64,000 bases of DNA. It comes from SG-bin9 sp049323835. GTDB taxonomy: Bacteria; Pseudomonadota; Alphaproteobacteria; Rhizobiales; Xanthobacteraceae. Where the stretch lies: the NCBI GenBank assembly GCA_049323835.1, contig JBMOOJ010000108.1, forward strand, positions 9,559 to 73,558, given 5' to 3'. A program made the translations under genes and the position numbers. This document shows positions 8,466 to 17,244 of this stretch, one piece after another (positions within the stretch are counted from its first letter, which is position 1; every line of letters begins with the position of its first letter). The notes under the pieces are model-generated. The model made no database searches. It was not told the DNA's origin and was given only the letters and a program-made list of their open reading frames with translations.

Positions 8466-9503
8466 CTAGACGTAGCCGAGGTCGGACATCAGTTTGGTCA
8501 GGGCCTCGCTGCCCTTGGCCGCGATGTCACCCTTGGCGGCTTCTTTCTGCAAGATGCCCTTGGACGCATCGGCGAACTTCTTCAGGACGTCGTCGGGGAA
8601 GCGCATCACCTCGACGTTCATCTTGGTCTTGCCGGTGGCCAGGGCGATCGCTTCTTTGTGCAGATACTCCACCGATCGGCGGAAATAGCGCTCTTCGACC
8701 AGCGCCGTGAATTGCAGGCGCAGATCGGGCGGCAGCTTCTCGAGCGCGGCGATGTTGACGATGAACACATCGTTCGCAAAGCCGAGCGCCGGCTTCATGT
8801 GGATGGGGGCAACCTCCCAGAACTTCATCGAGAGCGCGCCGATGGCCGCACCCCAATGCGCTCCGTCGACGACGCCAGTCGAAATGGCCTGGTAGATTTC
8901 AGGACCCGCAACCTGCTGCGGTGCCGAACCTGCCGCCGCGAGATACTCCAGCATCGAGCCGGACGAGCGGATTTTCAGCGAACTGAGATCGGCGGCCGAC
9001 GTGATCTTCTTCTTCAGAACGACTTCGGTGGGATAGGCCTTCTCGCCCATCAGGACGACGCCTTTCGGACGCAGCTCATCGTTGACCATTTTCTCGATGC
9101 CCAGATTCTTGGTCAGATGCATCAGCTCCCAGCTCTCCCGAAGGCTTCCCGGTACGCCGAAGTAGAGGCCCATGGCCTGCGCTTCGCCAAGAATGTAGCC
9201 AGGCGAGATGGTGCCCATCGGAACGACGCCGCGACGGACGATGTTGTAGATTTCCTTGTCCTTGGCGATTTCGCCGGCGCCGAGGGCATCCAGCTTGAAT
9301 CGGCCGCCAGTGCGTTCTTCGAGTTCCTTGGCGAGCACGCCGAGACTGTCGACGAACGAGCCTGACGCCTTGGGCCAGTGCGACTGCACCTTCCAGGTCA
9401 CCTTCTCCTGAGCCTGCGCTGCGCTGATGACCGCGGGTGCGGCAACAGCGGCGAGTGAGCCTTTCAGAATGGCGCGACGATTGAGATTGCCATTGCCGAT
9501 CAT
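8466..9503 (-). CDS. dctP: TRAP transporter substrate-binding protein (DctP)
   Basis: A 345-residue periplasmic receptor. The chosen start MIGNGNLNRRAILKGSLAAV is preceded by GGAGG; the signal is Tat-like (NRRAILKG, hydrophobic core, cleavage near AAQAQ). The mature part begins EKVTWKVQSHWPKASG and contains the conserved Arg segment LKIRSSGSMLEYLAAAG near residue 195. The mature sequence resembles receptors for keto or aromatic acids in other alphaproteobacteria, but the ligand is not identifiable. It is first in a minus-strand operon with dctQ, dctM, an SDR and a thiolase, which points to uptake and beta-oxidation of an organic acid. Confidence 0.92.
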   Translation of the reverse strand: MIGNGNLNRRAILKGSLAAVAAPAVISAAQAQEKVTWKVQSHWPKASGSFVDSLGVLAKELEERTGGRFKLDALGAGEIAKDKEIYNIVRRGVVPMGTISPGYILGEAQAMGLYFGVPGSLRESWELMHLTKNLGIEKMVNDELRPKGVVLMGEKAYPTEVVLKKKITSAADLSSLKIRSSGSMLEYLAAAGSAPQQVAGPEIYQAISTGVVDGAHWGAAIGALSMKFWEVAPIHMKPALGFANDVFIVNIAALEKLPPDLRLQFTALVEERYFRRSVEYLHKEAIALATGKTKMNVEVMRFPDDVLKKFADASKGILQKEAAKGDIAAKGSEALTKLMSDLGYV

Positions 9504-9817
9504 GACGTGATCCTCCCTGTTTGGCTTTTGCTTTTTTGTTATGAGACCACGCTGAACTTGAGCGGTCAATTAAACAAACCGCAATCGGTGCAGCGCAATG
9601 TGCCGCATGTGCGCGATAGGCTCAGATAAGAATCGCGCGCAATGCGGAGGGATTGCAATCAAGAGTCCTCAGCGTTCTGCGAGAAGGAATAACGAACTCC
9701 GACAGACGTCAGCGAATGTTGCGTAACGCGAAAACCACAGACGTGCTTCTGGTCTTTGATTCCGGCATTCGCATATCGGCCTCGACGAAACGGGATGCGA
9801 ATGCTGGAACCGGACCA
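9504..9817. other. Non-coding gap upstream of the dctP operon
   Basis: These 314 bases separate dctP (reading left) from the end of the acyl-CoA dehydrogenase gene. The right part holds the long inverted repeat at 9762-9807; the rest is slightly more AT-rich than the genes and probably carries the dctP promoter, although no convincing -35/-10 pair was identified. No coding frame there looks real. Confidence 0.6.
9762..9807. repeat. Long inverted repeat after the acyl-CoA dehydrogenase gene
   Basis: CCGGCATTCGCAT at 9762-9774 faces ATGCGAATGCTGG at 9795-9807: 13 positions with one mismatch around a 20-base loop. It lies 10 bp past the stop codon of the acyl-CoA dehydrogenase on that gene's 3' side. 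There is no T-run, so it is not a classical terminator; it may be an RNA-stabilising hairpin or a dispersed palindromic repeat. Confidence 0.6.
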
Positions 9818-10987
9818 CTAGATCGTGCGCGAGATCAGAACCTTCATGATCTCGTTGGTACCGCCATAGATGCGCGAGACGCGGGCGTCCTTGTACATGC
9901 GGGCGATTTCGTACTCGTCCATGTAGCCGTAGCCGCCGTGGAGCTGGAGGCAGGCGTCGACGATTTCGCCCTGGAGGTCGGTGAGCCAGTACTTGGCCAT
10001 CGAGGCCGTGGCAGCGTCGAGCTTGCCCTCAAGATGCTGCGCGACGCAGTGATCGGTGAACACGCGCGCCACCGTCGCCTTGGTCTTGCATTCGGCGAGC
10101 TTGAACTGGACGGTCTGGTTGTCGAACACGGCGCGGCCGAATGCCTTGCGATCCTTGACGTAGGCGATCGTCACTTCGAGCGCGCGCTCGATCATCGCCA
10201 TCGCCTGCACGCCGATGATGAGGCGCTCCTGCGGCAGCTTTTCCATCAACTGATAGAAGCCGCGGCCTTCATCCTCGCCAAGGAGGTTGGAGGTCGGCAC
10301 GCGCACATCATTGAAAAACAGTTCGGAGGTATCGGCGGCTTCGAGCCCGACCTTGTCGAGGTTGCGCCCGCGCTGGAAGCCTTCGACCTCGTCGGTCTCG
10401 ACAACGATCAGTGACGTCCCCTTCGCGCCGAGCTTCGGATCGGTCTTGGTGACGACGACGATGAAGTTCGCGGTCTGGCCGTTGGTGATGAAGGTCTTCG
10501 AACCGTTGATCGTGTACTGGTTGCCCTGACGGGTGGCGGTGGTCTTCACGCCTTGCAGATCGGAGCCGGCGCCCGGTTCGGTCATGGCGATGGCCGCCAC
10601 GTACTCGCCGCTCGTCAGCTTCGGCAGCCACTTCTTCTTCTGCTCTTCGGAGCCGTACGCCTCGATATAGGGCATGACGATGCCGTTGTGCAGCGACACG
10701 CCCCAGGCATCGAGCCCGCGCTTGGTGGTTTCCTCGATCAGCACGACCTCGTGACGGAAGTCGCCGCCCACGCCGCCGTATTTGTCCGATGTAGAGAGGC
10801 CCAGCAGCCCGGCTTCGCCCGCCTTGATCCAGACCGAACGATCGACCACGCCGTCCTTGCGCCACTGGTCCAGTTTCTTTTGTGAAGCATGCTCGTCGCA
10901 GAACTTCTTCACCGAGTCGGCGAACATGCTGAATTCTTCGTCGGCCATGTGAGCCGGGATGGGGACGTTCAGGGCCGGGCTTTGCAT
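9818..10987 (-). CDS. Acyl-CoA dehydrogenase (long-chain/isovaleryl-type active site)
   Basis: A 389-residue FAD enzyme; the start MQSPALNVPIPAHM is chosen because the earlier part of the frame has no family similarity. The N-terminal helical domain, the FAD/substrate signature AIAMTEPGAGSDLQGVKT near residue 130 and the C-terminal LHGGYGYMDEYEIARMYKD are present. The C-terminal loop reads RIYGGTNEIM, with Gly where medium-chain enzymes carry their catalytic Glu. That is normal for the long-chain/isovaleryl branch, whose base lies in the helix around LPQERLIIGVQAMAMIER. It introduces the alpha-beta double bond into an acyl-CoA. Divergent from the DUF169 gene. Confidence 0.92.
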   Translation of the reverse strand: MQSPALNVPIPAHMADEEFSMFADSVKKFCDEHASQKKLDQWRKDGVVDRSVWIKAGEAGLLGLSTSDKYGGVGGDFRHEVVLIEETTKRGLDAWGVSLHNGIVMPYIEAYGSEEQKKKWLPKLTSGEYVAAIAMTEPGAGSDLQGVKTTATRQGNQYTINGSKTFITNGQTANFIVVVTKTDPKLGAKGTSLIVVETDEVEGFQRGRNLDKVGLEAADTSELFFNDVRVPTSNLLGEDEGRGFYQLMEKLPQERLIIGVQAMAMIERALEVTIAYVKDRKAFGRAVFDNQTVQFKLAECKTKATVARVFTDHCVAQHLEGKLDAATASMAKYWLTDLQGEIVDACLQLHGGYGYMDEYEIARMYKDARVSRIYGGTNEIMKVLISRTI

Positions 10988-11171
10988 CGGCGTTTCTCCG
11001 CGGATTTCTGTCGTGGTTTCTGGGCTAACCCTTGTCATAGTTACGGAGACTGCGCCAGCGCATACCGGTTCGGTTGAAAATCCACCTTCTGGACATCGCC
11101 TCCGGTACGCTAGAGTACCGCAATCCACGCGGCCAAAGTCCGCGACAAACAACAACGGGATGGAATACGTC

Positions 11172-11960
11172 ATGCAAACGGCCGAGATGCAGCAGGATCA
11201 GATCGACACGCCGAAGATGATCGCCGAGCTGAACGAACTGTTGCGGCTCAAGACGACAGTCATCGGCATGAAGCTGTTTTCGACCGTCGCGGAGATGGAA
11301 GCGATCCCGAAAATCCGCCGGCCCAATGCCGTCCACACCACCGATCAGATCGTCAGCATGGCGTCACGGCTCGGCTGGACGGTCGGCATCACCGCTGACG
11401 ATCTCGTGGGCGCGCAGTGCCGCGCCGTCATCGGCCTTGCGCCGCAGGACGAACAATGGTTGTCGGGCAAGAACTACGTCGGCGTCTGGCACGCGAGCGC
11501 CGAAGATGCACGGGCGCGGCAGGAAGCACTCGACGTGGTGCCGCACGGGCAATATCAGGCGCTGGCGGTGAGCCCGCTCACCAGCGGGCGGTTGAATCCG
11601 CCGGACATCTGTCTCGTCTACGCGACGCCCGGCCAGATGATCATCCTGATCAACGGGCTGCAGTGGAGCGGCTACAAGAAATTCGAATGGGGCGTGGTCG
11701 GGGAAACCGCCTGTGCAGATTCGTGGGGCCGGGCGCTGAAGACCGGCGAGCCGAGCCTGTCGCTGCCGTGCTACGCCGAGCGGCGCTACGGCGGCGTGCC
11801 GGACGAGGAAATGCTGATGGCGCTCAAGCCCGCCGATCTCGCCAAGGGCATCGCCGGCATGAAGGCGCTGTCGAAGAACGGGTTGCGTTATCCGATCCCC
11901 CCGTACGGCATCCAGAGCGACGTGCGTGCTGGCATGGGCGTGTCCTACGCGAAGAAGTAA
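11172..11960 (+). CDS. DUF169-family protein
   Basis: A protein of about 262 residues (MQTAEMQQDQIDTPKMIAEL...); an alternative ATG four codons upstream at 11160 is possible, but GGGATGGA sits better for the second. It matches my recollection of DUF169 proteins: LKTTVIGMKLFSTVAEME near the start, then VGAQCRAVIGLAPQ and, later, ETACADSWGRALKTGEPSLSLPCYAERRYG. Two conserved Cys regions (GAQC and SLPCYAERR) may bind a metal or a cofactor, which is inference. The biochemical role of the family is not settled. It starts a plus-strand pair with the epoxide hydrolase. Confidence 0.75.
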   Translation: MQTAEMQQDQIDTPKMIAELNELLRLKTTVIGMKLFSTVAEMEAIPKIRRPNAVHTTDQIVSMASRLGWTVGITADDLVGAQCRAVIGLAPQDEQWLSGKNYVGVWHASAEDARARQEALDVVPHGQYQALAVSPLTSGRLNPPDICLVYATPGQMIILINGLQWSGYKKFEWGVVGETACADSWGRALKTGEPSLSLPCYAERRYGGVPDEEMLMALKPADLAKGIAGMKALSKNGLRYPIPPYGIQSDVRAGMGVSYAKK

Positions 11961-11975
11961 GGCAGCGAGTTCGAT

Positions 11976-13151
11976 ATGAGCGTGCCCCAGCCTATCGATC
12001 CGACGCTGCTGCCTGCGGGAGTTCGCTCCCGCATTATCGAGGGCATCAACGGCCTGTCGATGCATATCCTCGAAGCGGGCCTCGAGCAGCAGGGGCGGCC
12101 GTGCCTGCTGTTGCTGCACGGCTTTCCCGAACTCGCCTACAGCTGGCGCAAGGTGATGCCCGCACTCGCCGCGGCCGGTTATCACGTCGTCGCGCCGGAT
12201 CAGCGTGGCTACGGCCGGACCACCGGCGCGGATACCAGCTACGACGGCGATCTGCGGCAGTTCCGCCTGCTCAATCTCGTGCGCGACGCGCTGGGGCTTG
12301 TCGCCGCGCTTGGCTATCGCAGCGTCGACCTCGTCGGGCACGATTTTGGCTCGCCGGTCTCGGCGTGGTGTGCGCTGGTGCGGCCGGATGTGTTTCGCTC
12401 GGTGACGCTGATGAGCGCGCCGTTTGCAGGCGCGCCGCAATTGCCGCTCGGCAAGGCGGGCGACACGGCGCAGGCGGAAGCGATCGCGAAGGATCGCAAG
12501 GTGCATGAGGAACTGGCGGCGCTGCCGCGGCCACGCAAGCATTACCAGTGGTACTACTCGACGCGGCAAGCGGACGCCGACATGTGGAAGGCCCCGCAGG
12601 GCGTGCACGACTTCCTGCGCGCCTACTATCACGTCAAGAGCGCCGACTGGGCCGACAACAAGCCGCATCGGTTGGCATCCTGGTCCGCGGACGAATTGGC
12701 CAAGCTGCCGACGTACTACGTCATGGACCTGCATAAGAACATGGCGGAGACCGCGGCCGAAGCGATGCCGTCGCGCGAGCAGATCGCTGCGTGTACATGG
12801 CTGCCGGACGCGGAACTTGCGTTCTACGCCGGCGAATATGGCCGCACCGGATTTCAGGGCGGGCTGCAATGGTATCGCTGCGGCACCGATCCGTCGTTTG
12901 CCTCGGAACTCCAGACGTTCTCGGGCCGCACCATCGATGTGCCGTCATGCTTCATCGCGGGTGCGAGCGATTGGGGCATCCAGCAGCGGCCCGGTGCGCT
13001 GGAGGCGATGGCGGCGACCGCGTGCACCGACTATCGAGGCACCCACCTGATCGATGGCGCGGGGCACTGGGTGCAGCAGGAGCAGCCTGAGAAAGTGGTG
13101 GAGGCGCTGCTGCGGTTCTTGCGTTCGACCAGGACGCCTCAGGCCGCCTGA
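11976..13151 (+). CDS. Alpha/beta hydrolase, epoxide hydrolase type
   Basis: A 391-residue alpha/beta hydrolase. The oxyanion-hole motif HGFPE is at residues 48-52 and the nucleophile elbow VGHDFGS places the attacking Asp at about residue 123; a C-terminal GAGHWVQQEQPE supplies the His. HGFPE plus an Asp nucleophile is the pattern of soluble epoxide hydrolases and fluoroacetate dehalogenases. A longer-than-usual cap between the nucleophile and the C-terminal half includes HYQWYYSTRQADADMW. It follows the DUF169 gene by 15 bp and overlaps the end of the convergent Wzy-like gene by 13 bp. Confidence 0.85.
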   Translation: MSVPQPIDPTLLPAGVRSRIIEGINGLSMHILEAGLEQQGRPCLLLLHGFPELAYSWRKVMPALAAAGYHVVAPDQRGYGRTTGADTSYDGDLRQFRLLNLVRDALGLVAALGYRSVDLVGHDFGSPVSAWCALVRPDVFRSVTLMSAPFAGAPQLPLGKAGDTAQAEAIAKDRKVHEELAALPRPRKHYQWYYSTRQADADMWKAPQGVHDFLRAYYHVKSADWADNKPHRLASWSADELAKLPTYYVMDLHKNMAETAAEAMPSREQIAACTWLPDAELAFYAGEYGRTGFQGGLQWYRCGTDPSFASELQTFSGRTIDVPSCFIAGASDWGIQQRPGALEAMAATACTDYRGTHLIDGAGHWVQQEQPEKVVEALLRFLRSTRTPQAA

Positions 13152-14407
13152 GGCACGGCCACGGCGGGATTGGCCTGCTGCCGCATGTAGATGTTCGTCG
13201 CGGCGAACATGCCCCACAAGAGGCCGAGCATCAGCCAGAAGTGACGCCAGTGGTCGGTGTCGATGATGAAGCCTTCGCCGACGGTGCCAAGGAACACCGC
13301 AAAGATTGCGAGATATGCGCGTTGCCAGGGCACGGGCTTGAAGACGTATTTGAAGCCCATGATCACGGTGGAAAAGATCAGCGCCGGGTAAGTGACGCCG
13401 GAAATCCATCCGCCCGACATGAAGGCATTCAGGAAGGAGTTGTGGGTATCTTCGGGAAAGTACTTCGTGAACTGAAGCGGGCCGATTCCCCATGGCATGT
13501 CGAGCGCCATCTCGGCGCCGAGGATGTGCCGGCCGAAGCGGCCGAAGCGGCCGCCGTCATAGCCCTGGCTGAAACTGGCGCGCTCCTTGAACAGGTTTGC
13601 GACGGAATCGAGCGACAACAGCAGCGCGACCGCCAATGCGAGCACCGCGATGGCCGCGACCGCGGTCAGAACGATACGGCCGCGCTCGCTTTGCTTGTGC
13701 GATGTCAGGAACATCAGCACGATCATAAACGCGCCGGTCGCCGCCAGCTGTCCCCAGGCGGCGCGGGAGAACGACAGCAACAGTGCAACCGCGATAATGC
13801 CGAAAACAATGCAACTGCGGAGCGCCTTGCCGATGCGGTCGGTGAGGATGGATTGCAGGACGAACAGGGCCGGGAGCACGAGGAACGCGCCGAGCACGTT
13901 CGGGTCCTTGAAGGTTCCGCGCGCGCGGCCGTAGAGCGTCAACAGGTCGTAGCCGCCAGGCACGAGGCGAAAGTATCCGGCGATGCCGGCGAGCGCCGCG
14001 ATGACGGCGCCGAAGATCAGCCCGCGCCGCAGCAGGTCGATGCGGTTCGCCGTGTCTTCCGAGATCACCATGGCGAAGAACACCACGGTGACGGCCAGAT
14101 ACCATGACGTCAGGATCCAGTTCAGGATCTCCTTCTTGTCGAGAATGTAGGCGGAGCAGATCGTGTAGCCGATGTTGATTAAGAACAGCAGCAGGATCAG
14201 CGGCACGAATGCGAGCCGCATCCGCAAACCCGTCGCGAAGAACACGATCATCGCGCCGAGCGTCGCCAGTTCGTAGGGACTGGGCTCGATGAAGACGACC
14301 GCGCCGCCGGCGCCGATTGACCACAGCAGCGCGCGTTGCAGCGCGGCGATGCCGGGCGCTGCGCCGTAGGCCGGTGCCGATGGATACGTCGCCGACGTGA
14401 TACTCAT
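13139..14407 (-). CDS. O-antigen ligase / Wzy-like polysaccharide polymerase membrane protein
   Basis: A 422-residue integral membrane protein with about 11-12 hydrophobic segments. The loop GRARGTFKDPNVLGAFLVL near residue 160 is typical of the Wzy_C/O-antigen ligase family, and a large periplasmic loop (SFSQGYDGGRFGRFGRHILG through the DTHNSFLNAF motif near 330) carries residues conserved in these enzymes. Such proteins polymerise or ligate lipid-linked oligosaccharides at the periplasmic face. It is the last gene of the minus-strand set with the sugar-phosphate transferase, GT4 and Wza genes, so a polymerase for the exopolysaccharide is the simplest reading. Confidence 0.82.
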   Translation of the reverse strand: MSITSATYPSAPAYGAAPGIAALQRALLWSIGAGGAVVFIEPSPYELATLGAMIVFFATGLRMRLAFVPLILLLFLINIGYTICSAYILDKKEILNWILTSWYLAVTVVFFAMVISEDTANRIDLLRRGLIFGAVIAALAGIAGYFRLVPGGYDLLTLYGRARGTFKDPNVLGAFLVLPALFVLQSILTDRIGKALRSCIVFGIIAVALLLSFSRAAWGQLAATGAFMIVLMFLTSHKQSERGRIVLTAVAAIAVLALAVALLLSLDSVANLFKERASFSQGYDGGRFGRFGRHILGAEMALDMPWGIGPLQFTKYFPEDTHNSFLNAFMSGGWISGVTYPALIFSTVIMGFKYVFKPVPWQRAYLAIFAVFLGTVGEGFIIDTDHWRHFWLMLGLLWGMFAATNIYMRQQANPAVAVPQAA

Positions 14408-14431
14408 GCCATACTCAACGCGCGCAATGAA

Positions 14432-15982
14432 TCAGTAGGCGTTTTCGGTCTTCAAGAGTGCGATCGGTGTCTTCAATACGATGTAGAAATCGAACAGCAC
14501 CGACCAGTTTTCGATATAGTAGAGGTCGAACTCGACGCGGCGCTGGATTTTCTCCTCGGTGTCGATCTCGCCGCGCCAGCCATTGATCTGCGCCCAGCCG
14601 GTGATGCCCGGCTTGACGCGATGGCGGGCGAAGTAGCCGTCAACGGCTTCGTCGAACAACCGGCTTTGCAGCTTGCCCTCAACCGCATGCGGCCGCGGAC
14701 CGACCAGCGACAGATTGCCCTTGAACACGACGTTGAAGAGTTGCGGAAGCTCGTCGAGGCTGGTCTTGCGGATGAAGCGGCCGACGCGCGTGACGCGGGG
14801 ATCGTTCTTGGTCACGACCTTGGCGGCGGTCGGGTCGGCCTGATGATGATAGAGTGAGCGGAACTTGAACACGTCGATGCGCTCGTTGTTGAAGCCGAAG
14901 CGCTTCTGGCGGAACAGCACCGGACCGGGGCTGTCGAGTTTCACCGCGAGCGCGACCAGCGCCATCACGGGTGCAAGCGCGATCAGAATCATCGCGCCGA
15001 CGATGCGATCGAACAGCCACTTCGTCACCAGATCCCAGTCGGTGATCGGCTGCTCGAACACGTCGAGCGTCGGCACCTCGCCGAGATAGGAATAGGAGCG
15101 GGGACGGAAGCGCAGCTTGTTGGTGTGCGCGGAGAGGCGGATGTCGACCGGCAGTACCCACAGCTTCTTGAGCATTTCGAGGATGCGGGTTTCGGCCGAG
15201 ATCGGCAGCGCGAACAACACCAGATCGATGCGGGTGCGGCGCGCGAACTCGATCACGTCGTCGACCTTGCCGAGTTTCGGGCTGCCGGCGACGGTGTCGA
15301 GCGCGCGATCGTCGTTGCGATCGTCGAAAACGCCGAGAACGCGGATGTCGGTGTCGTCCTGTTCGTGCAGCGCCTTGATCAGATGCTCGCCGTTCTGGTC
15401 GGCGCCGACGATCACCGTGCGGCGGTCGAGGCGGCCCTGACGCGCCCAGCCGCGGATCATCGAGCGTAGCAGGATGCGCTGGCCGACCAGCGCCACAAGG
15501 CCGGTTGCATAGAAGGCCGACAGCCAGACGCGCGACACGTTGCCGCCGAGCTTGGCGAAGAACGACGCACCGATGAACAACAGGAAGACGAAGGTCCACG
15601 ACGAGATCATCCGCGTCATCTGCTTGAGCGTGCCGCGGAAGACCTGAACGGAATAGATGTCGGCGGCCTGGAAGCTGATCACTGCGCTCGCGGCGACTGC
15701 GAGAATGGCCAGAATGTACGACCAGCTGAAGCCGTCGATGCGCGTGACGTAGCCGAAGTAGAGCGCGACGCCGATGGAACTCAACATGACGAAGTCGGCG
15801 AGCCGGACACCGCCGGCAATGACGATGGGAGAGTAGGCCTTGCTGACTTTCTGGCTGGCGACGGCCAGCGCGGCCGGTGTCAGCCGCCGCCGCCGCTCGA
15901 TGCGTGGCGTTCCATCTGCAACGGCGGCTGTCGTCGCGGCTGCAGCCGCGCTGATCATGGTGCGTCCGTCGATCTGTTCCAC
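14432..15982 (-). CDS. Undecaprenyl-phosphate sugar-phosphate transferase (polyprenyl glycosylphosphotransferase)
   Basis: A 516-residue enzyme of the WcaJ/PssY class that starts a repeat unit by moving a hexose-1-phosphate from a nucleotide sugar to the lipid carrier. Four N-terminal membrane helices (about residues 50-185) precede a Rossmann-like domain (RRTVIVGADQNGEHLIKAL) and a C-terminal catalytic domain from about 320, with RQKRFGFNNERIDVFKFRS, TSLDELPQLFNV, SLVGPRPHA and KPGITGWAQINGWRGE. It lies 24 bp upstream of the Wzy-like gene and downstream of GT4. The sugar is probably glucose or galactose, not determined here. Confidence 0.93.
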   Translation of the reverse strand: MEQIDGRTMISAAAAATTAAVADGTPRIERRRRLTPAALAVASQKVSKAYSPIVIAGGVRLADFVMLSSIGVALYFGYVTRIDGFSWSYILAILAVAASAVISFQAADIYSVQVFRGTLKQMTRMISSWTFVFLLFIGASFFAKLGGNVSRVWLSAFYATGLVALVGQRILLRSMIRGWARQGRLDRRTVIVGADQNGEHLIKALHEQDDTDIRVLGVFDDRNDDRALDTVAGSPKLGKVDDVIEFARRTRIDLVLFALPISAETRILEMLKKLWVLPVDIRLSAHTNKLRFRPRSYSYLGEVPTLDVFEQPITDWDLVTKWLFDRIVGAMILIALAPVMALVALAVKLDSPGPVLFRQKRFGFNNERIDVFKFRSLYHHQADPTAAKVVTKNDPRVTRVGRFIRKTSLDELPQLFNVVFKGNLSLVGPRPHAVEGKLQSRLFDEAVDGYFARHRVKPGITGWAQINGWRGEIDTEEKIQRRVEFDLYYIENWSVLFDFYIVLKTPIALLKTENAY

Positions 15983-16105
15983 GCGCGTATTCCGTTCTGT
16001 GCCGCACGCAGGCCGGAAACGATCGACGACTAACGCGCGAGCTTATTGCCCCGCGTCCGGTCTAGCGGACAAATCGGAACAATCAGTTACGCCGGTAAGG
16101 TTTGG

Positions 16106-17242
16106 TTAATGGTTGGCAAATGCGTCACGGTACCCATTCACCACACCCTCGACCATCGCCTTGCGGGAGAAGTGCAGGAACACGCGCTCACGCAGGGATC
16201 TGGCGCGCTCGCGGGCCGCATCGAGATTGTCGAGGGCGGCTTCGATGGCGTCCGCCATGGCGCCGACATCGTTGGGTGCGAACAAACTCTCGTGATGCGG
16301 GCCGAAAATCTCGGGGATGCCGCCAACCCGCGCCGCCAGCATCGGGACCCCGGCTGCCGCCGCCTCGATGACCACGTAGGGCATGGAGTCGCCGCGCGAG
16401 GGGACGACCAGCACCTTGCCCTGGGCGAAGCCATGCCGCGCCTTGACATGGCCGATGAAGCGAACCGCATCGCCGAGATTGAGGCGCGCGACCTGGGCTT
16501 TCAGCACGGCCGTTTCCTCGCCGTCGCCGCCAAGCGTGAGCGTGACGGGACGGCCGTCCGCGCGCAGACGCGCAACCGCGTCGATCAGCAAATCCGCGCC
16601 CTTGATGTGGCGGAACTCGCCGACATAGGCGATGTCCGTGCCATCGGCGGCCGGGGTGATAGGGTCGAACTCCTGCGCTGTGACGCCGTTGAATACGCAG
16701 CGAACAAGGCATGACGGTTTACCGACGATGCGCTCATAGGTGTTGCGAGCGAACTCGCTCTCGAACAGGAACAGGTCGGTGCGATTCATCACCGCGCGTT
16801 CGAGGCGGCTGTAAATCGCTCCCTTCAGAGTATTCGGCGGGTAATGCAGCGAGCCGCCGTGCGGTGTGTAGACGCGGATCGTCTTTGCGGATTTCGGCTT
16901 CAGGCGAATGAAGGTGCCGGCCTTGGCGCCGTGACCATGAAGAACGTCGACGCCCAGCCGGCGCACGAGACCCATCACCTTCAATCCGATCATCAGGTCG
17001 GTCGGGTGCGGTTCGCGGTGGATCGGCAGGCGGTGGATGCCGAGCGCCATGCGCGGCAGCATCTCTGCGAACGCCGCCTCGGCGCGTTCGCCGCCGGTCA
17101 TGCTGTCGGCGAGAATGCCGACTTCATGGCCTTTTTCGGCCTGTCCGTTGGCGACATCGATGATGTGGCGGAAGATGCCGCCGACCGGAGCGCGCGTTGC
17201 GTGCAGGATACGCAACGGACGATCGGGCATTTTCCCAGCCAT
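16106..17242 (-). CDS. Glycosyltransferase family 4
   Basis: A 378-residue GT-B enzyme. The N-terminal domain begins PLRILHATRAPVGGIFRHI and contains a GHGAKAG loop near residue 100; the C-terminal domain carries YVGEFRHIKGADLLIDAVAR and the nucleotide-sugar E-x7-E region MPYVVIEAAAAGVPMLA. The start ATG is 2 bp after the wza stop; a second Met four codons in (MPDRPL) is also possible. It should add a sugar to the lipid-linked repeat unit in the cytoplasm. It is the only glycosyltransferase in the locus apart from the initiating one, so others must be encoded elsewhere or the repeat is simple. Confidence 0.92.
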   Translation of the reverse strand: MAGKMPDRPLRILHATRAPVGGIFRHIIDVANGQAEKGHEVGILADSMTGGERAEAAFAEMLPRMALGIHRLPIHREPHPTDLMIGLKVMGLVRRLGVDVLHGHGAKAGTFIRLKPKSAKTIRVYTPHGGSLHYPPNTLKGAIYSRLERAVMNRTDLFLFESEFARNTYERIVGKPSCLVRCVFNGVTAQEFDPITPAADGTDIAYVGEFRHIKGADLLIDAVARLRADGRPVTLTLGGDGEETAVLKAQVARLNLGDAVRFIGHVKARHGFAQGKVLVVPSRGDSMPYVVIEAAAAGVPMLAARVGGIPEIFGPHHESLFAPNDVGAMADAIEAALDNLDAARERARSLRERVFLHFSRKAMVEGVVNGYRDAFANH

Positions 17243-17244
17243 AG

